Assembly (NCBI RefSeq): GCF_033542235.1
Contig: NZ_JAWRCU010000007.1
Span: 62,001 to 126,000, forward strand
Source of the DNA: JAWRCU01 sp033542235
GTDB taxonomy: Bacteria > Pseudomonadota > Alphaproteobacteria > Rhizobiales > Rhizobiaceae
DNA: 64,000 bases
Direction of reading: 5' to 3'
Made by a program: the position numbers and the translations under genes. Below, piece by piece: positions 39,136 through 49,261 of this stretch. The first letter of the stretch is position 1. Every line of letters starts with the position of its first letter. A model generated the notes under the pieces. That model saw nothing but the letters and a program-made list of their open reading frames with translations, did no database searches and had not been told where the DNA came from.

Positions 39136-40893
39136 ATGGCCGCAAGAACCGCTGGCGACGCGCTGGTCGACGCTCTGATCGACTGGAATGTGGACACGAT
39201 ATTCGGCATCCCGGGGGACGGCATCAATGGCGTCATCGAGGCGCTACGAAGGAAGCAGGACGAGATCAGGTTCATTCAGGTACGGCATGAGGAGGCCGCT
39301 GCCTTTGCCGCCTGTGCGCATGCCAAATGGACCGGCAAACTCGGCGTCTGCATCGCTACGTCAGGCCCTGGCGGGATCCACCTGCTGAACGGCCTCTACG
39401 ACGCCAAGCTCGATCACCAGCCGGTGCTCGCTATTACCGGACTGCAGTTCCACGATCTCCTGCACACCTATACTCAGCAGGATGTGGAGCTCGACAAGCT
39501 GTATATGGATGTCTGCGCCTATAACGCGCGTATCATGGGGCCGGCTCACGTCGAGAACACGGTCGAGCTCGCATGCCGCACGGCACTCGCCTATCGCGGC
39601 GTAGCGCACGTCACGATTCCGGTCGACGTTCAGTCGCAGGAGGTCGACGCAGGCCATCGCTCCGATCGCAATATACCCAAGCACGTCTCCGAACTTCCGG
39701 CCGCCTCAGCCCAATTGCCCAGCGATGAGCAGCTTGCGCGCGCGGCTTCGATTCTGAATGCCGGAACGAAGATAGCGATTCTGGCCGGCCAGGGTGCGCT
39801 TCGGGCGCGTGAAGAGGTAGCCGCCATTGCCGAGAGGCTAGGCGCCCCCGTCATCAAGGCCCTCCTCGGAAAGGCCGTCCTGCCCGACGACAGCCCCTAT
39901 TCGACGGGGGGCATCGGCCTGCTCGGGACGAAGCCGTCGCAGGAGGCTTTGGAGGAATGCGACACGCTGCTCATTGCCGGCAGCAACTTCCCTTATATCG
40001 AATATTACCCGAAGCCCGGTCAGGCGCGCGCCGTACAGATCGAGCTGGATCCGCAACGCGTCGGCCTGCGCTATCCAGTGGAGGCGGTGCTGGTCGGAGA
40101 CACGGCCAAGGTGCTCAGGGAGTTGCTGCCGCGGCTCAACTACCATGAAGATCGCTCGTTTCTCGAAACAGCGCAGGCCGGAATGAACGAGTGGACCGAC
40201 CTGATCACCGACCGCGGAACGCGGCAGGACAAGCCCATGAAGCCGCAGGTGGTCGCGCACGAACTCAACAAGCTTCTCGACGACAACGCTATCGTCACGA
40301 CCGATTCCGGTACAATCACCACCTGGGCGGCGCGTCACCTGATGATCCGCGGTGACATGAAGTTTTCTTGCTCGGGCAATCTCGCCACGATGGCGTGCAG
40401 TCTGCCTTACGCGGTCGCCGCCGCTGTCGCATATCCCGAGCGCCAGGTCGTCTGTTTCGTCGGCGATGGGGGCCTCACCATGTTGATGGGCGAACTCGCC
40501 ACCTGCGTGAAGTACGGCCTCGGCGTGAAGATCGTCGTCATCAAGAACAACACGCTCGGCCAGATCAAATGGGAGCAGATGGTCTTCCTCGGCAACCCCG
40601 AATATGTCTGCGACCTGCAGCCCATCGATTTCGCCACTGTGGCCAGCGGCTTCGGCCTGAAGAGCTTCCGTGTCGACGATCCGGCCAACTGCGCAGAGAT
40701 CCTGCGCGAGGCTTTTGCCGTAGCCGGTCCGGTGCTTGTCGAAGCGGTCGTCGATCCAAACGAGCCGCCCATGCCGCCGAAGGCGACGCTGAGGCAGACA
40801 GCGCATCTCGCAGAGGCGCTTGCCCGCGGCACGCCCTCACGGGGCAAGATCGCGCTCACCATCGCTTCGGACACCGTGCGGGAGCTTATTTGA
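39136..40893 (+). CDS. Thiamine-diphosphate enzyme, pyruvate oxidase/PoxB-like
   Basis: 585 residues from ATG 39136; the upstream open frame is not supported. Domains in order: Pyr domain with the catalytic Glu in RHEEAAAFAA (~residue 53), central FAD/nucleotide-fold domain (~190-330; GGIGLLGTKPSQEAL), and PP domain with the ThDP motif GDGGLTMLMGELAT and NNTLGQIKWEQM (~440-480). Best match is to PoxB (pyruvate to acetate and CO2, electrons to quinone) rather than acetolactate synthase. In E. coli PoxB is a stationary-phase enzyme, which fits the predicted stress promoter. The stop overlaps a gene fragment. Confidence 0.85.
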   Translation: MAARTAGDALVDALIDWNVDTIFGIPGDGINGVIEALRRKQDEIRFIQVRHEEAAAFAACAHAKWTGKLGVCIATSGPGGIHLLNGLYDAKLDHQPVLAITGLQFHDLLHTYTQQDVELDKLYMDVCAYNARIMGPAHVENTVELACRTALAYRGVAHVTIPVDVQSQEVDAGHRSDRNIPKHVSELPAASAQLPSDEQLARAASILNAGTKIAILAGQGALRAREEVAAIAERLGAPVIKALLGKAVLPDDSPYSTGGIGLLGTKPSQEALEECDTLLIAGSNFPYIEYYPKPGQARAVQIELDPQRVGLRYPVEAVLVGDTAKVLRELLPRLNYHEDRSFLETAQAGMNEWTDLITDRGTRQDKPMKPQVVAHELNKLLDDNAIVTTDSGTITTWAARHLMIRGDMKFSCSGNLATMACSLPYAVAAAVAYPERQVVCFVGDGGLTMLMGELATCVKYGLGVKIVVIKNNTLGQIKWEQMVFLGNPEYVCDLQPIDFATVASGFGLKSFRVDDPANCAEILREAFAVAGPVLVEAVVDPNEPPMPPKATLRQTAHLAEALARGTPSRGKIALTIASDTVRELI

Positions 40894-41189
40894 CGAGCCA
40901 ACCGGTATCTCACTCGAACATTCCGCTTGCGCGGCCCAAGACTCGCGCGTTCCGGATTCCGACCGATGAGCCGGAAGCTGACGGCACCATCGACTGGAAT
41001 GCCACGACGCTGGTCGTTGTCGAACTGGACGCTGGCGGCGAGAGCGGGCTCGGTTATGGTTATGCCATCACCGCCGCATGCGAGGTGATCGACGAGACTT
41101 TAGGCGATGTGATCGAGGGCGAGGAAGCTTTCGACATCCCTGATCTCTGGACGGCGAACAGGGCAGCGGGAAGCCCACGTTGCAGGTAG
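40890..41189 (+). pseudogene. N-terminal fragment of an enolase-superfamily (mandelate racemase/MLE) protein
   Basis: The frame starts at TTG 40890, overlapping the stop of the ThDP enzyme gene, and runs 99 codons. Residues ~20-70 (TRAFRIPTDEPEADGTIDWNATTLVVVELDAGGESGLGYGYA) match the N-terminal capping domain of enolase-superfamily sugar-acid dehydratases. The whole barrel domain is missing: after about residue 88 the sequence diverges and stops. A strong hairpin follows 15 bases later. I read it as a truncated relic; a short translated product is possible. Confidence 0.65.
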
Positions 41190-41203
41190 CCGAATTGTTG
41201 GCG

Positions 41204-41229
41204 AGGTCGCTTCCGCAGGGAAGCGACCT
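41204..41229 (+). terminator. Strong terminator-like hairpin
   Basis: AGGTCGCTTCC (41204-41214) and GGAAGCGACCT (41219-41229) form a perfect 11-bp stem with a GCAG loop, followed by TATT. It lies after the gene fragment and separates the ThDP enzyme transcript from the catabolic island. Confidence 0.65.
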
Positions 41230-41238
41230 TATTGACTT

Positions 41239-41253
41239 CGGTATACAGTATGC
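41239..41253. promoter_or_regulatory. GntR/FCD operator, copy 1
   Basis: CGGTATACAGTATGC contains the palindrome ATACAGTAT (41243-41251). It lies 62 bases before the GntR-family gene start. The 10-mer CGGTATAC(A/C)G recurs at 43312 and 49223 and, as far as I can see, only in this gene cluster. Confidence 0.65.
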
Positions 41254-41314
41254 GTAAGCGTTCACCTTGACCGGGTGATCAAGCCCGAAACTTCCTTGCT
41301 GGGAGAATTAGCGC

Positions 41315-42064
41315 ATGGAAACCGAGGTCGACAAACAAGTCGCTGACGCGGCCGCCGCCTCGACCCGCCCATCGACGCCGCACAGCATACATCCTTTGCC
41401 ACCGCTCTCGCCCATCGAGCGAAACCGAACGACGGCCGACGAGGTTGAAGATCGGTTGATATTGGCGATCGCCAGGGGCGATATTGCGCCTGGCAAGCGA
41501 ATAACCGAGGCCGAAATAGCTGCGGCGCTCAATGTAAGTCGCGTGCCGGCGCGGGAGGCGATGCAAAAGCTTCTCCTGCGGGGCATATTGGTCGGCGGTG
41601 CCCAGCGCGGCCTTCGTGTCGCCGACTACGGCAAGGAACGCATAGCCGAGCTGTTCGAACTCCGCTTTGCGATCGAACGGATCTTCTTTCAGCATGTCAT
41701 GCGCTCCGAGCGTAGCCGCGCGGGGCTGATTGCAGAGCTTAAATCGATCGTCGGTCGAATGCGCGAGCTGTCGGGCTCGGGTGATCCAATCCTGCTCAGT
41801 GCCGTCGATCTTGACTTTCATCGCGCGGTGGCCCGGCACTCCGGGAACGTGCTGGCCGCACAGATCTGGGAAGGTCTGGCGCAGCACATGTTCATCGTCT
41901 TCTGCCGCGATTGGTCGAGCGCAGCCGATCGAACCGGCGAGGTGCGGCTGCACGAGCGGCTGGTGGAATTCCTGCGGACGGGGTCGCCTGACGAAATCGA
42001 CGACGTGCTGAGGAAGCATTTTTCGGATCCTTCCACCCGAAGCGCAGCGCGCAAGCGCCGCTAG
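41315..42064 (+). CDS. GntR-family regulator with FCD effector domain
   Basis: 249 residues; ATG 41315 has GGGAG nine bases upstream. Residues ~45-110 form the winged helix (DRLILAIARGDIAPGKRITEAEIAAALNVSRVPAREAMQKL). Residues ~115-245 form the FCD ligand domain with the metal-binding pattern DLDFHRAVARHSGN and distal HERLVEFL. It has an unusual 40-residue Ala/Ser/Pro-rich N-terminal extension. FCD regulators usually sense the carboxylate substrate or product of the pathway they control, here the downstream catabolic genes. An operator-like palindrome just upstream suggests autoregulation. Confidence 0.92.
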   Translation: METEVDKQVADAAAASTRPSTPHSIHPLPPLSPIERNRTTADEVEDRLILAIARGDIAPGKRITEAEIAAALNVSRVPAREAMQKLLLRGILVGGAQRGLRVADYGKERIAELFELRFAIERIFFQHVMRSERSRAGLIAELKSIVGRMRELSGSGDPILLSAVDLDFHRAVARHSGNVLAAQIWEGLAQHMFIVFCRDWSSAADRTGEVRLHERLVEFLRTGSPDEIDDVLRKHFSDPSTRSAARKRR

Positions 42065-42111
42065 CTTAGCTGCATCACTGCTTTTCAGGATCATGCGGGG
42101 TGGGGGCATAG

Positions 42112-43248
42112 ATGAAAATCCAATCCATCGAAAGCGTTGGTTTGTTCGGGAAATCCCCTAAGGGAGGCTGGAGCAACGAGATCCGCCCCGAAGACTCGAT
42201 TCACGCACTGGTCGCCGTTCGCACTGACGAAGGTCATCTCGGCATAGGTTCCGTATTCACCGACGCCAGGCTTGTCGAAGCCGCGCTGGCGGTGTTGCGT
42301 CCCTTGGTCATCGGGGAGAGCGCCATCGAGCCGATGCGGGTCAGTGAAAAGCTGAACCAGAACACGTTCTGGATGGGCCGTGGCGGCAGCATCACACATG
42401 CGATCTCCGGCATCGACATCGCACTGTGGGACATATTCGGCCAGGTCACGGGCCAGCCCATCGGACGTCTGCTTGGCGGCTGCTACCGTACGAAGGTCAA
42501 AGCCTATGCCTCGATACTGATGGAAATGCCGGAACTGATGCGCGAGCGTACGGCGTTTTATCGGGAGCAGGGGTTTCGGGCGATCAAGATCGGCTGGGGT
42601 CCGTTCGGACGCCGCGAGGACCGCAGGCTCGACGAGGCAATCGTGCGGGCCGCCCGAGCCGGTGCGGGTGACGATTGCCTGCTGATGGTCGACGCTGGCG
42701 CCAGCGACGCTTTCTGGCCGAACGGTCTGAGCTGGGCCGTCGGGACCGCAGAGATGCTCAAAGATTACGACGTCTATTGGTTCGAAGAGGCTCTACCGCC
42801 CGACGCATTGGACGACTTCAAGACGCTGCGCGACCGCAGCCCGGTGCCGATCGCGACCGGCGAATGCCTCACCCGTCGGCAAAGCTATCTGCCGTGGTTC
42901 GAGAGACGCGCTCTCGACATCGTGCAGCCTGACGTGACCAAGGTCGGTGGCATCTCCGAGCAGATACGCATTGCGCGCATGGCCAACGAGTTTGGCATTC
43001 GCTACATCGGCCACGGCTGGAACACCGCGGTCGGGCTGGCGGCCGACCTGCAACTTTCCGCTGCGATCCCGGGCGCTGATCTCGTCGAGTATATCGGCGG
43101 CTCCCCTTACATCGACATCACCGTCGGCGGCTGGAAGCTCGACGCCGAAGGCATGCTGTCCATCCCCACTTCGCCCGGACTTGGCATCAAGCTCGACCTC
43201 GACGCCCTGCGGGAGGTGACGACGAACGCCGGGGCTCTGCGCCCCTAG
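42112..43248 (+). CDS. Mandelate racemase/muconate lactonizing enzyme family protein (1)
   Basis: 378 residues, complete. The capping domain (residues 1-125) is followed by a barrel. The catalytic lysine lies in FRAIKIGWGPFG, the metal ligands in MVDAGA (Asp), WFEEALPP (Glu) and ATGECLTRR (Glu), and the general-base pair in VQPDVTKVGG (Asp) and GHGWNTAVG (His). The His-Asp dyad and the K-x-G-W-x-P-F-G pattern put it in the MR subgroup, mostly acid-sugar dehydratases or racemases. It shares this pattern with the second enolase at 45963. Confidence 0.9.
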   Translation: MKIQSIESVGLFGKSPKGGWSNEIRPEDSIHALVAVRTDEGHLGIGSVFTDARLVEAALAVLRPLVIGESAIEPMRVSEKLNQNTFWMGRGGSITHAISGIDIALWDIFGQVTGQPIGRLLGGCYRTKVKAYASILMEMPELMRERTAFYREQGFRAIKIGWGPFGRREDRRLDEAIVRAARAGAGDDCLLMVDAGASDAFWPNGLSWAVGTAEMLKDYDVYWFEEALPPDALDDFKTLRDRSPVPIATGECLTRRQSYLPWFERRALDIVQPDVTKVGGISEQIRIARMANEFGIRYIGHGWNTAVGLAADLQLSAAIPGADLVEYIGGSPYIDITVGGWKLDAEGMLSIPTSPGLGIKLDLDALREVTTNAGALRP

Positions 43249-43309
43249 ACCAGCGCAGGCGATATGCCTCAATTTCCGCTTGATTGACGCCGGCAGACGT
43301 GCATTCATA

Positions 43310-43323
43310 TACGGTATACCGTA
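43310..43323. promoter_or_regulatory. GntR/FCD operator, copy 2
   Basis: TACGGTATACCGTA is a perfect 14-bp palindrome, the most symmetric of the three copies, located 37 bases before the deacylase start codon. It implies a second promoter inside the cluster, in the 111-base gap after the first enolase gene. Confidence 0.7.
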
Positions 43324-43359
43324 CGCAGACGTGCGCAGCGCCGATGAGGGGGACGCGAC

Positions 43360-44403
43360 ATGGCCGGGCTTCAGCTTGAACCGACTCGGATAAGGAACCC
43401 GATCGATTTCGACAAAGCCGGCCGCCAGGCCGGCGTGTTGCGCGCGCCGCTGTCACGCAACGATTCGGGCTGGGGCGTCGTAGAGATCCCGATCGTGTCT
43501 GTGAAGAACGGCAGCGGCCCGACGGTCCTTTTCACGGGCGGGATACATGGCGACGAGTATGAAGGGCAGATCGCCATATCGCGCCTCGCCCAGACCCTCG
43601 ATCCCGCAAGCGTGCAAGGCCGCGTAATCATGATCCCGGCCTACAACATGCCTGCAGTGCTGAACGATACTCGGCTCAGTCCGGTAGACGACCGCGACAT
43701 GAACCGTTGCTTTCCGGGCAATGCGCGCGGCACCTTTTCGGAGATGCTGGCGCATTTCCTCGACAGCAACGTGCTGCCTTTCGTCGATGTGTCTGTGGAC
43801 ATCCACACCGCTGGCCATTCCTTCGACTCCGCCCTTTCCACCAACATGCACTACCTTCCGGATGCGGATCGCCGCCGAAGGACGATGGCTGCAGCCGCTG
43901 CATTCGGTGCACCTTACAACACGGTCTTCTGGGGGGTGGACGAAGGTGCTACCTTCACGTCCTGCGTAGAGCGCCGGGGCGCGATCTCACTTGGGACGGA
44001 ACTCGGCGGCTGGGGACGCGTCAACGTCGAGGGTGTGCGCATCGCTCGCCGCGGCGTCGACAACATCCTTAAGCATTTCGGCTTGATGGAAGGGACGCCG
44101 GAAACCGGCCAGCAAAACGGGTCGGCCGGTACGCGCCACATGATGGTGCGCGACCAGGCCTGCTATTCCTTCTCGCCGGCAAGTGCCCTTTTCGAACCAG
44201 CCAATCTGACGGGGGAGTCCGTCAAGGCGGGCCAGCCCGCCGGCTGGCTGCATTTCATAGAGGACGTGGATCGCCCGCCGCTCGAACTGCGGTACGAGCG
44301 CGACGGCGTGCTCTGGATGTCGGCAGGACCAGGCCGTATCACGCGCGGCGACGTCGTCGCGGTCGTCATGGCCGACTACGACGATGTCCTGGCGGCGGGC
44401 TGA
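43360..44403 (+). CDS. Succinylglutamate desuccinylase/aspartoacylase family zinc deacylase
   Basis: 347 residues. The zinc-binding motif HGDE (HxxE) occurs in FTGGIHGDEYEGQIA (~residues 50-64) and the third ligand His in VSVDIHTAG (~150). The catalytic Glu region is probably LGTELGGWG (~210). The family (AstE, AspA, DoeB) removes acyl groups from N-acyl amino acids or related compounds. Within a cluster that also has an M81 enzyme and a peptide-type ABC importer, an N-acylated or amide-bearing substrate is likely. The specific substrate is unknown. Confidence 0.88.
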   Translation: MAGLQLEPTRIRNPIDFDKAGRQAGVLRAPLSRNDSGWGVVEIPIVSVKNGSGPTVLFTGGIHGDEYEGQIAISRLAQTLDPASVQGRVIMIPAYNMPAVLNDTRLSPVDDRDMNRCFPGNARGTFSEMLAHFLDSNVLPFVDVSVDIHTAGHSFDSALSTNMHYLPDADRRRRTMAAAAAFGAPYNTVFWGVDEGATFTSCVERRGAISLGTELGGWGRVNVEGVRIARRGVDNILKHFGLMEGTPETGQQNGSAGTRHMMVRDQACYSFSPASALFEPANLTGESVKAGQPAGWLHFIEDVDRPPLELRYERDGVLWMSAGPGRITRGDVVAVVMADYDDVLAAG

Positions 44404-44427
44404 GCGCGTTCTGTCGGAGTACAAGCG

Positions 44428-45966
44428 ATGCGTGTGCTGATCGCGGAATGCATGCAGGAGATATCCTCCTTCAATCCGCTTCCGTCAAAATATGAGGACT
44501 TCGCCATCGAACATGGCGATGAACTCTACAAGCAACGCGGACTGAACACCGCCATTGGCGGCGCGCTCGCTGTGTTCGAAGCTCGACCAGATGTCGAACT
44601 TGTTCCGGCCATGGCCGCGCGGGCGGGCAGCGCCGGTATCCTTGCACGGGCCGGCTGGCTCCGGCTGCGCAGTGAGCTGCTCGATGCGGCGCGTCCGCAT
44701 GTAGGCAAGGTCGACGCGCTTTTCGTCTCACTGCACGGTGCCATGGGCGCGGAGGGTGAGGCCGACCCCGAGGGCGAATTGCTGGACGCGTTACGCGGCA
44801 TGTTCGGCGCGGACCTTCCCATGGTCATTTCGCTCGATCTGCACGGAATCCTGACTGACCGGATGCTTCGCCAAATTGATGGGCTGGCGATCTATCGCAC
44901 CTACCCACATGTCGATTTCGCGGATACGGGTCGTCGAGCCGCGCAACTGCTGCTCAATATCGTGGACCGCGGCGCCCGGCCGATCACCGCCCGCGTGACG
45001 GTGCCGATGCTGGCGCGTGGCGACGAGTGCATCACCCGTACCGGCCTTTACGGCGACGTGCTTGCCGATGCCCGCCTGATGGAGCGGGACGGCAGGGCAC
45101 TCGCGGCGGGGGTGATGATCGGCAACCCCTTCACGGATGCGCCAGAGCTCTGCACCCAAGCAATCGTGATCTCCGAGAACGCTGAAACGGCTGCCGCCTG
45201 CGCGAGCGCGCTTGCCGCTTCCATCTGGGCGGGCCGGCATCGACTGGTTGGCAAGCTGGTTCCGGTAGAGAAGGCTGTCTCTCTCGCATCGATGATTGAA
45301 GGTCCGGTGGCCTTCACGGATGCGGCCGACGCCACTTCGTCCGGCGCCAGCGGCGATTCCAATTGCCTCATCAAGGCGCTGCGCGAGGGCGGCTACGCAC
45401 GCCGCGTGCTCGCGCAGATCGTCGATCCGGACGCGGCGCGCGCAGCTCACGCAGCGGGTGTGGGCACCACGATCACCGTGCCGATCGGCGGCACCTATGA
45501 CCGGCGGCGCTTCGAGCCCCTGACCGTCACGGCGATGGTGGAGAGCCTCTCGCGGGGGCGGGCCAGGCTCGAGACGATGGGCCTGCCGCTCGATGCAGGC
45601 CCGACCGCGGTCTTGAGCTTCGAAAACTTCACCGTCGTGGTGATGAGCAGGGCAGTGCATCTCTTCGATCGCGCCATGTATTACGCAAACGGGCTCGATC
45701 CGCACAACTTTGACCTGACGATCGTGAAGTCGCCGCATACCGAGTTCCACATGTATGACGGCTGGGTCGAGAAGAACTTCAACGTCGACGCGCCCGGCTC
45801 CACCTCGGCCAATCTCGCCAGCCTGGGTCATCGGCTGTGCCGCCGGCCGATCTATCCGCTGGAACCTGATACCACCTTCGAACCGCAGCCGGTGCTCTAT
45901 GACCGCGGCGTAGTTCCCGAAACAGCTTCACCCATCGCAACGCCGGCAGGCAAAGGAACCCCATGA
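44428..45966 (+). CDS. M81-family (MlrC-like) metallohydrolase
   Basis: 512 residues, full length. The N-terminal catalytic domain has the motifs ISSFNPLPSKYEDF, SLHGAMGAEGEADPEGELL (~residues 95-115), SLDLHGILTDRML (Asp and His zinc ligands, ~134-146) and YRTYPHVDFADTGRR (third His). The C-terminal MlrC domain contains VDPDAARAAHAAGVG and SPHTEFHMYD. The founding member MlrC cleaves linearised microcystin tetrapeptide; most relatives are of unknown function and sit beside peptide ABC importers, as here. It overlaps the next gene by four bases. Confidence 0.9.
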   Translation: MRVLIAECMQEISSFNPLPSKYEDFAIEHGDELYKQRGLNTAIGGALAVFEARPDVELVPAMAARAGSAGILARAGWLRLRSELLDAARPHVGKVDALFVSLHGAMGAEGEADPEGELLDALRGMFGADLPMVISLDLHGILTDRMLRQIDGLAIYRTYPHVDFADTGRRAAQLLLNIVDRGARPITARVTVPMLARGDECITRTGLYGDVLADARLMERDGRALAAGVMIGNPFTDAPELCTQAIVISENAETAAACASALAASIWAGRHRLVGKLVPVEKAVSLASMIEGPVAFTDAADATSSGASGDSNCLIKALREGGYARRVLAQIVDPDAARAAHAAGVGTTITVPIGGTYDRRRFEPLTVTAMVESLSRGRARLETMGLPLDAGPTAVLSFENFTVVVMSRAVHLFDRAMYYANGLDPHNFDLTIVKSPHTEFHMYDGWVEKNFNVDAPGSTSANLASLGHRLCRRPIYPLEPDTTFEPQPVLYDRGVVPETASPIATPAGKGTP

Positions 45967-47135
45967 AGATCGACAGCGTGGACTTCTTCTACGTGGCAAT
46001 GCCGGAGGTCACGACGGCGGCCGACGGCAGCCAGGATGCGCTGGTGGTTCGGGTCTCGGCGGGCGGGCACGTCGGCTGGGGCGAATGCGAGGCCGCGCCG
46101 CTGCCTTCGATTGCCGCCTTCGTCTGCCCCATGTCGCATGGCGCATGTCGTCCGGTATCGGCGTCTGTGCTCGGCGCCAAGCTCGACAGCCCGGACGACA
46201 TTCGCAGGATGGCCGCAACCGTCGCTTACGACAGCATGGATCTGCTGCAGGCGGCCCACACCTGGTCCGGCATCGAAATGGCGCTATGGGACATCCTGGG
46301 CAAGGCCAGAGGCGTGCCTGCCTGGAAGCTGCTCGGATATGAGCGGGCCTATCCCAAGCTGCCTTATGCGTCGGTGCTCTTCGGCGGCTCGCCTCAGCAG
46401 ACGCTAGACCGCGCAAAAGAGATTCGTAGCCGCGGCTTTCGCGCAGCCAAATTCGGCTGGGCGCCGTTCGGCGAGTCGCTGGCCGGCGATATTGCCCAAC
46501 TGGATGCCGCCCGAGAGGGACTCGGGCCGGACGGTATACTGCTGATCGACGCCGGCCAGATCTTCGGCGAGGACGTCGAAGCGGCCGCCGCGCGGCTCGA
46601 CGCCATGGAGCGTAACCGCGTAACATTCTTCGAGGAGCCGTTCCACGGCTCTGCCTACGGCGCTTATGCCGGCTTGGCTGAGCGACTGAGGACCGTACGC
46701 AGTGCCGGAGGAGAAGCTGCCCACAGCCGGCACATGGCCGAGCATCTCATCGATTACGGCAGGGTCGGCTACATCCAGATCGATTGCGGTCGGATCGGTG
46801 GGCTGTGGCCTGCCAAACAGGTCGCCGACTATGCTGTCCAACGCGGTGTGACCTACATCAATCACACCTTTACATCGAACCTGGCGCTCAGCGCATCGCT
46901 GCAGCCCTTCGCCGGGCTCGAAGAGCACCGCATATGCGAGTTCCCAACCGGGCTGCAGCAGCTTGCGGTCGACCTGACCCTGGATCACATTGTCCCGGAC
47001 GAGAATGGCGAGATCAACGCACCCGACGCCCCTGGCCTCGGCATCGAAGTCGATCCTGCCGCGCTCGCCAAATACAGGGTGGACGTGGAGATCACCATCG
47101 GCGGTCGAACCGTTTTCGCGACACCGACGCCTTAG
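45963..47135 (+). CDS. Mandelate racemase/muconate lactonizing enzyme family protein (2)
   Basis: 390 residues. It follows the same MR-subgroup plan as the enolase at 42112: Lys in FRAAKFGWAPFG, metal ligands in LIDAGQ, FFEEPFHG and AGGEAAHS, and the Asp/His dyad in IQIDCGRIGG and INHTFTSNLA. The His motif NHTFTS differs from GHGW of the first copy, so the two probably act on different intermediates or stereoisomers. ATGA overlap with the M81 gene indicates coupled expression. Confidence 0.9.
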   Translation: MKIDSVDFFYVAMPEVTTAADGSQDALVVRVSAGGHVGWGECEAAPLPSIAAFVCPMSHGACRPVSASVLGAKLDSPDDIRRMAATVAYDSMDLLQAAHTWSGIEMALWDILGKARGVPAWKLLGYERAYPKLPYASVLFGGSPQQTLDRAKEIRSRGFRAAKFGWAPFGESLAGDIAQLDAAREGLGPDGILLIDAGQIFGEDVEAAAARLDAMERNRVTFFEEPFHGSAYGAYAGLAERLRTVRSAGGEAAHSRHMAEHLIDYGRVGYIQIDCGRIGGLWPAKQVADYAVQRGVTYINHTFTSNLALSASLQPFAGLEEHRICEFPTGLQQLAVDLTLDHIVPDENGEINAPDAPGLGIEVDPAALAKYRVDVEITIGGRTVFATPTP

Positions 47136-47145
47136 GAGCGCAGCG

Positions 47146-48164
47146 ATGAAGGAGTCCCTCGTCGATGTTCGCCACCTCACCGTCCATCTTTCGATGGCGC
47201 AGGCTGACGTGACGCTCGTCGAGGATGTCTCGTTCTCCGTAGCGCCGGGCGAAGTGCTGTGCGTGGTCGGTGAATCGGGCTGCGGGAAAACGGTGACGGC
47301 ACGGTCCATCATCGGGCTGAACCGGCACAATCCCAACTTCCGGCTGGATGGAGAAATCCTGTTCGATGGCCGCGATCTGATGCAACTCGGCGATGCGGAA
47401 ATGCGCAAGGTGCGCGGCGCGAGCATCGCAATGATCTTCCAGGATCCTATGTCTTCGCTGAACCCGCTGCATCGCATCGGCCGCCAGATCGGCGAGGCGT
47501 TGAGACTGCATACAGATCTGTCGCGCGGGGCAATCCGACAGCGCACGCTCGATCTGCTCAAGCAGGTCGGCATTCCCAATCCGCAGGTGCGGATCGATGA
47601 CTATCCGCACCAATTCTCCGGCGGCATGCGCCAGCGCGCGATGATCGCGCTCGCGCTCGCGTGCTCGCCAAAGCTGCTCATCGCCGACGAGCCGACGACC
47701 GCGCTGGACGTGACGACCCAGAAGCAGATCCTGACCCTTCTCGCGCGGCTGAAGGACGAATACGGGATGGCGTTGATCCTGATTACCCACGATCTCGGCA
47801 TCGTCGCCGAAATCGCCGATCGGGTGATGGTCATGTATGCCGGCCAATGCGTCGAGATCGGCGAGGTGCGATCGGTATTCCGTTCGCCACAACATCCCTA
47901 TACGGCTGGCTTGCTCGCCTCCATGCCTGCGGCCAACCGCGCACGGTCGACACGATTGCCCTCGATCCGAGGCACGCCGCCGGTTCTGGCCTTGGGCCGA
48001 GCTACCGGCTGCGCATTCCTGCCGCGCTGCGATTTCGCCTTTGAGCGCTGCCGCTCGGCTCCGTCGTTGGAAGGCAAGGTCGCGGATGTCGGCCATCTCG
48101 ATCGCTGCTGGCTTCCGACCGGCGTCGAGGCCGCCCGGCGGGGAGCGGCCCCGGGAATAGCCCC

Positions 48165-48168
<4 letters not shown>
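47146..48168 (+). CDS. Peptide/nickel-type ABC transporter ATP-binding protein (DppD/OppD-like)
   Basis: 340 residues from ATG 47146, ten bases after the enolase stop; the longer frame upstream is a shadow. Walker A is GESGCGKTV (~residue 43), the signature is FSGGMRQRAMIA, and Walker B is LLIADEPTTALDV. The C-terminal oligopeptide extension has the cysteine pattern CAFLPRCDFAFERC and a final CW. It pairs with the next ATPase to energise the importer. Confidence 0.93.
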
Positions 48169-49175
<1,007 letters not shown>

Positions 49176-49219
49176 TTCGGACAAGGTCCGCTTGACGGGC
49201 AAGGTTGTCGTACATCAAA

Positions 49220-49237
49220 ATACGGTATACAGAATAC
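49220..49237. promoter_or_regulatory. GntR/FCD operator, copy 3
   Basis: ATACGGTATACAGAATAC includes the palindrome ATACGGTAT (49220-49228) and the shared 10-mer CGGTATACAG (49223-49232). It precedes the start codon of the substrate-binding protein by about 24-42 bases, implying a separate GntR-controlled promoter that lets the binding protein be made in excess. Confidence 0.65.
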
Positions 49238-49261
49238 ATAACAGAAAAAAGGGGAATGGAA

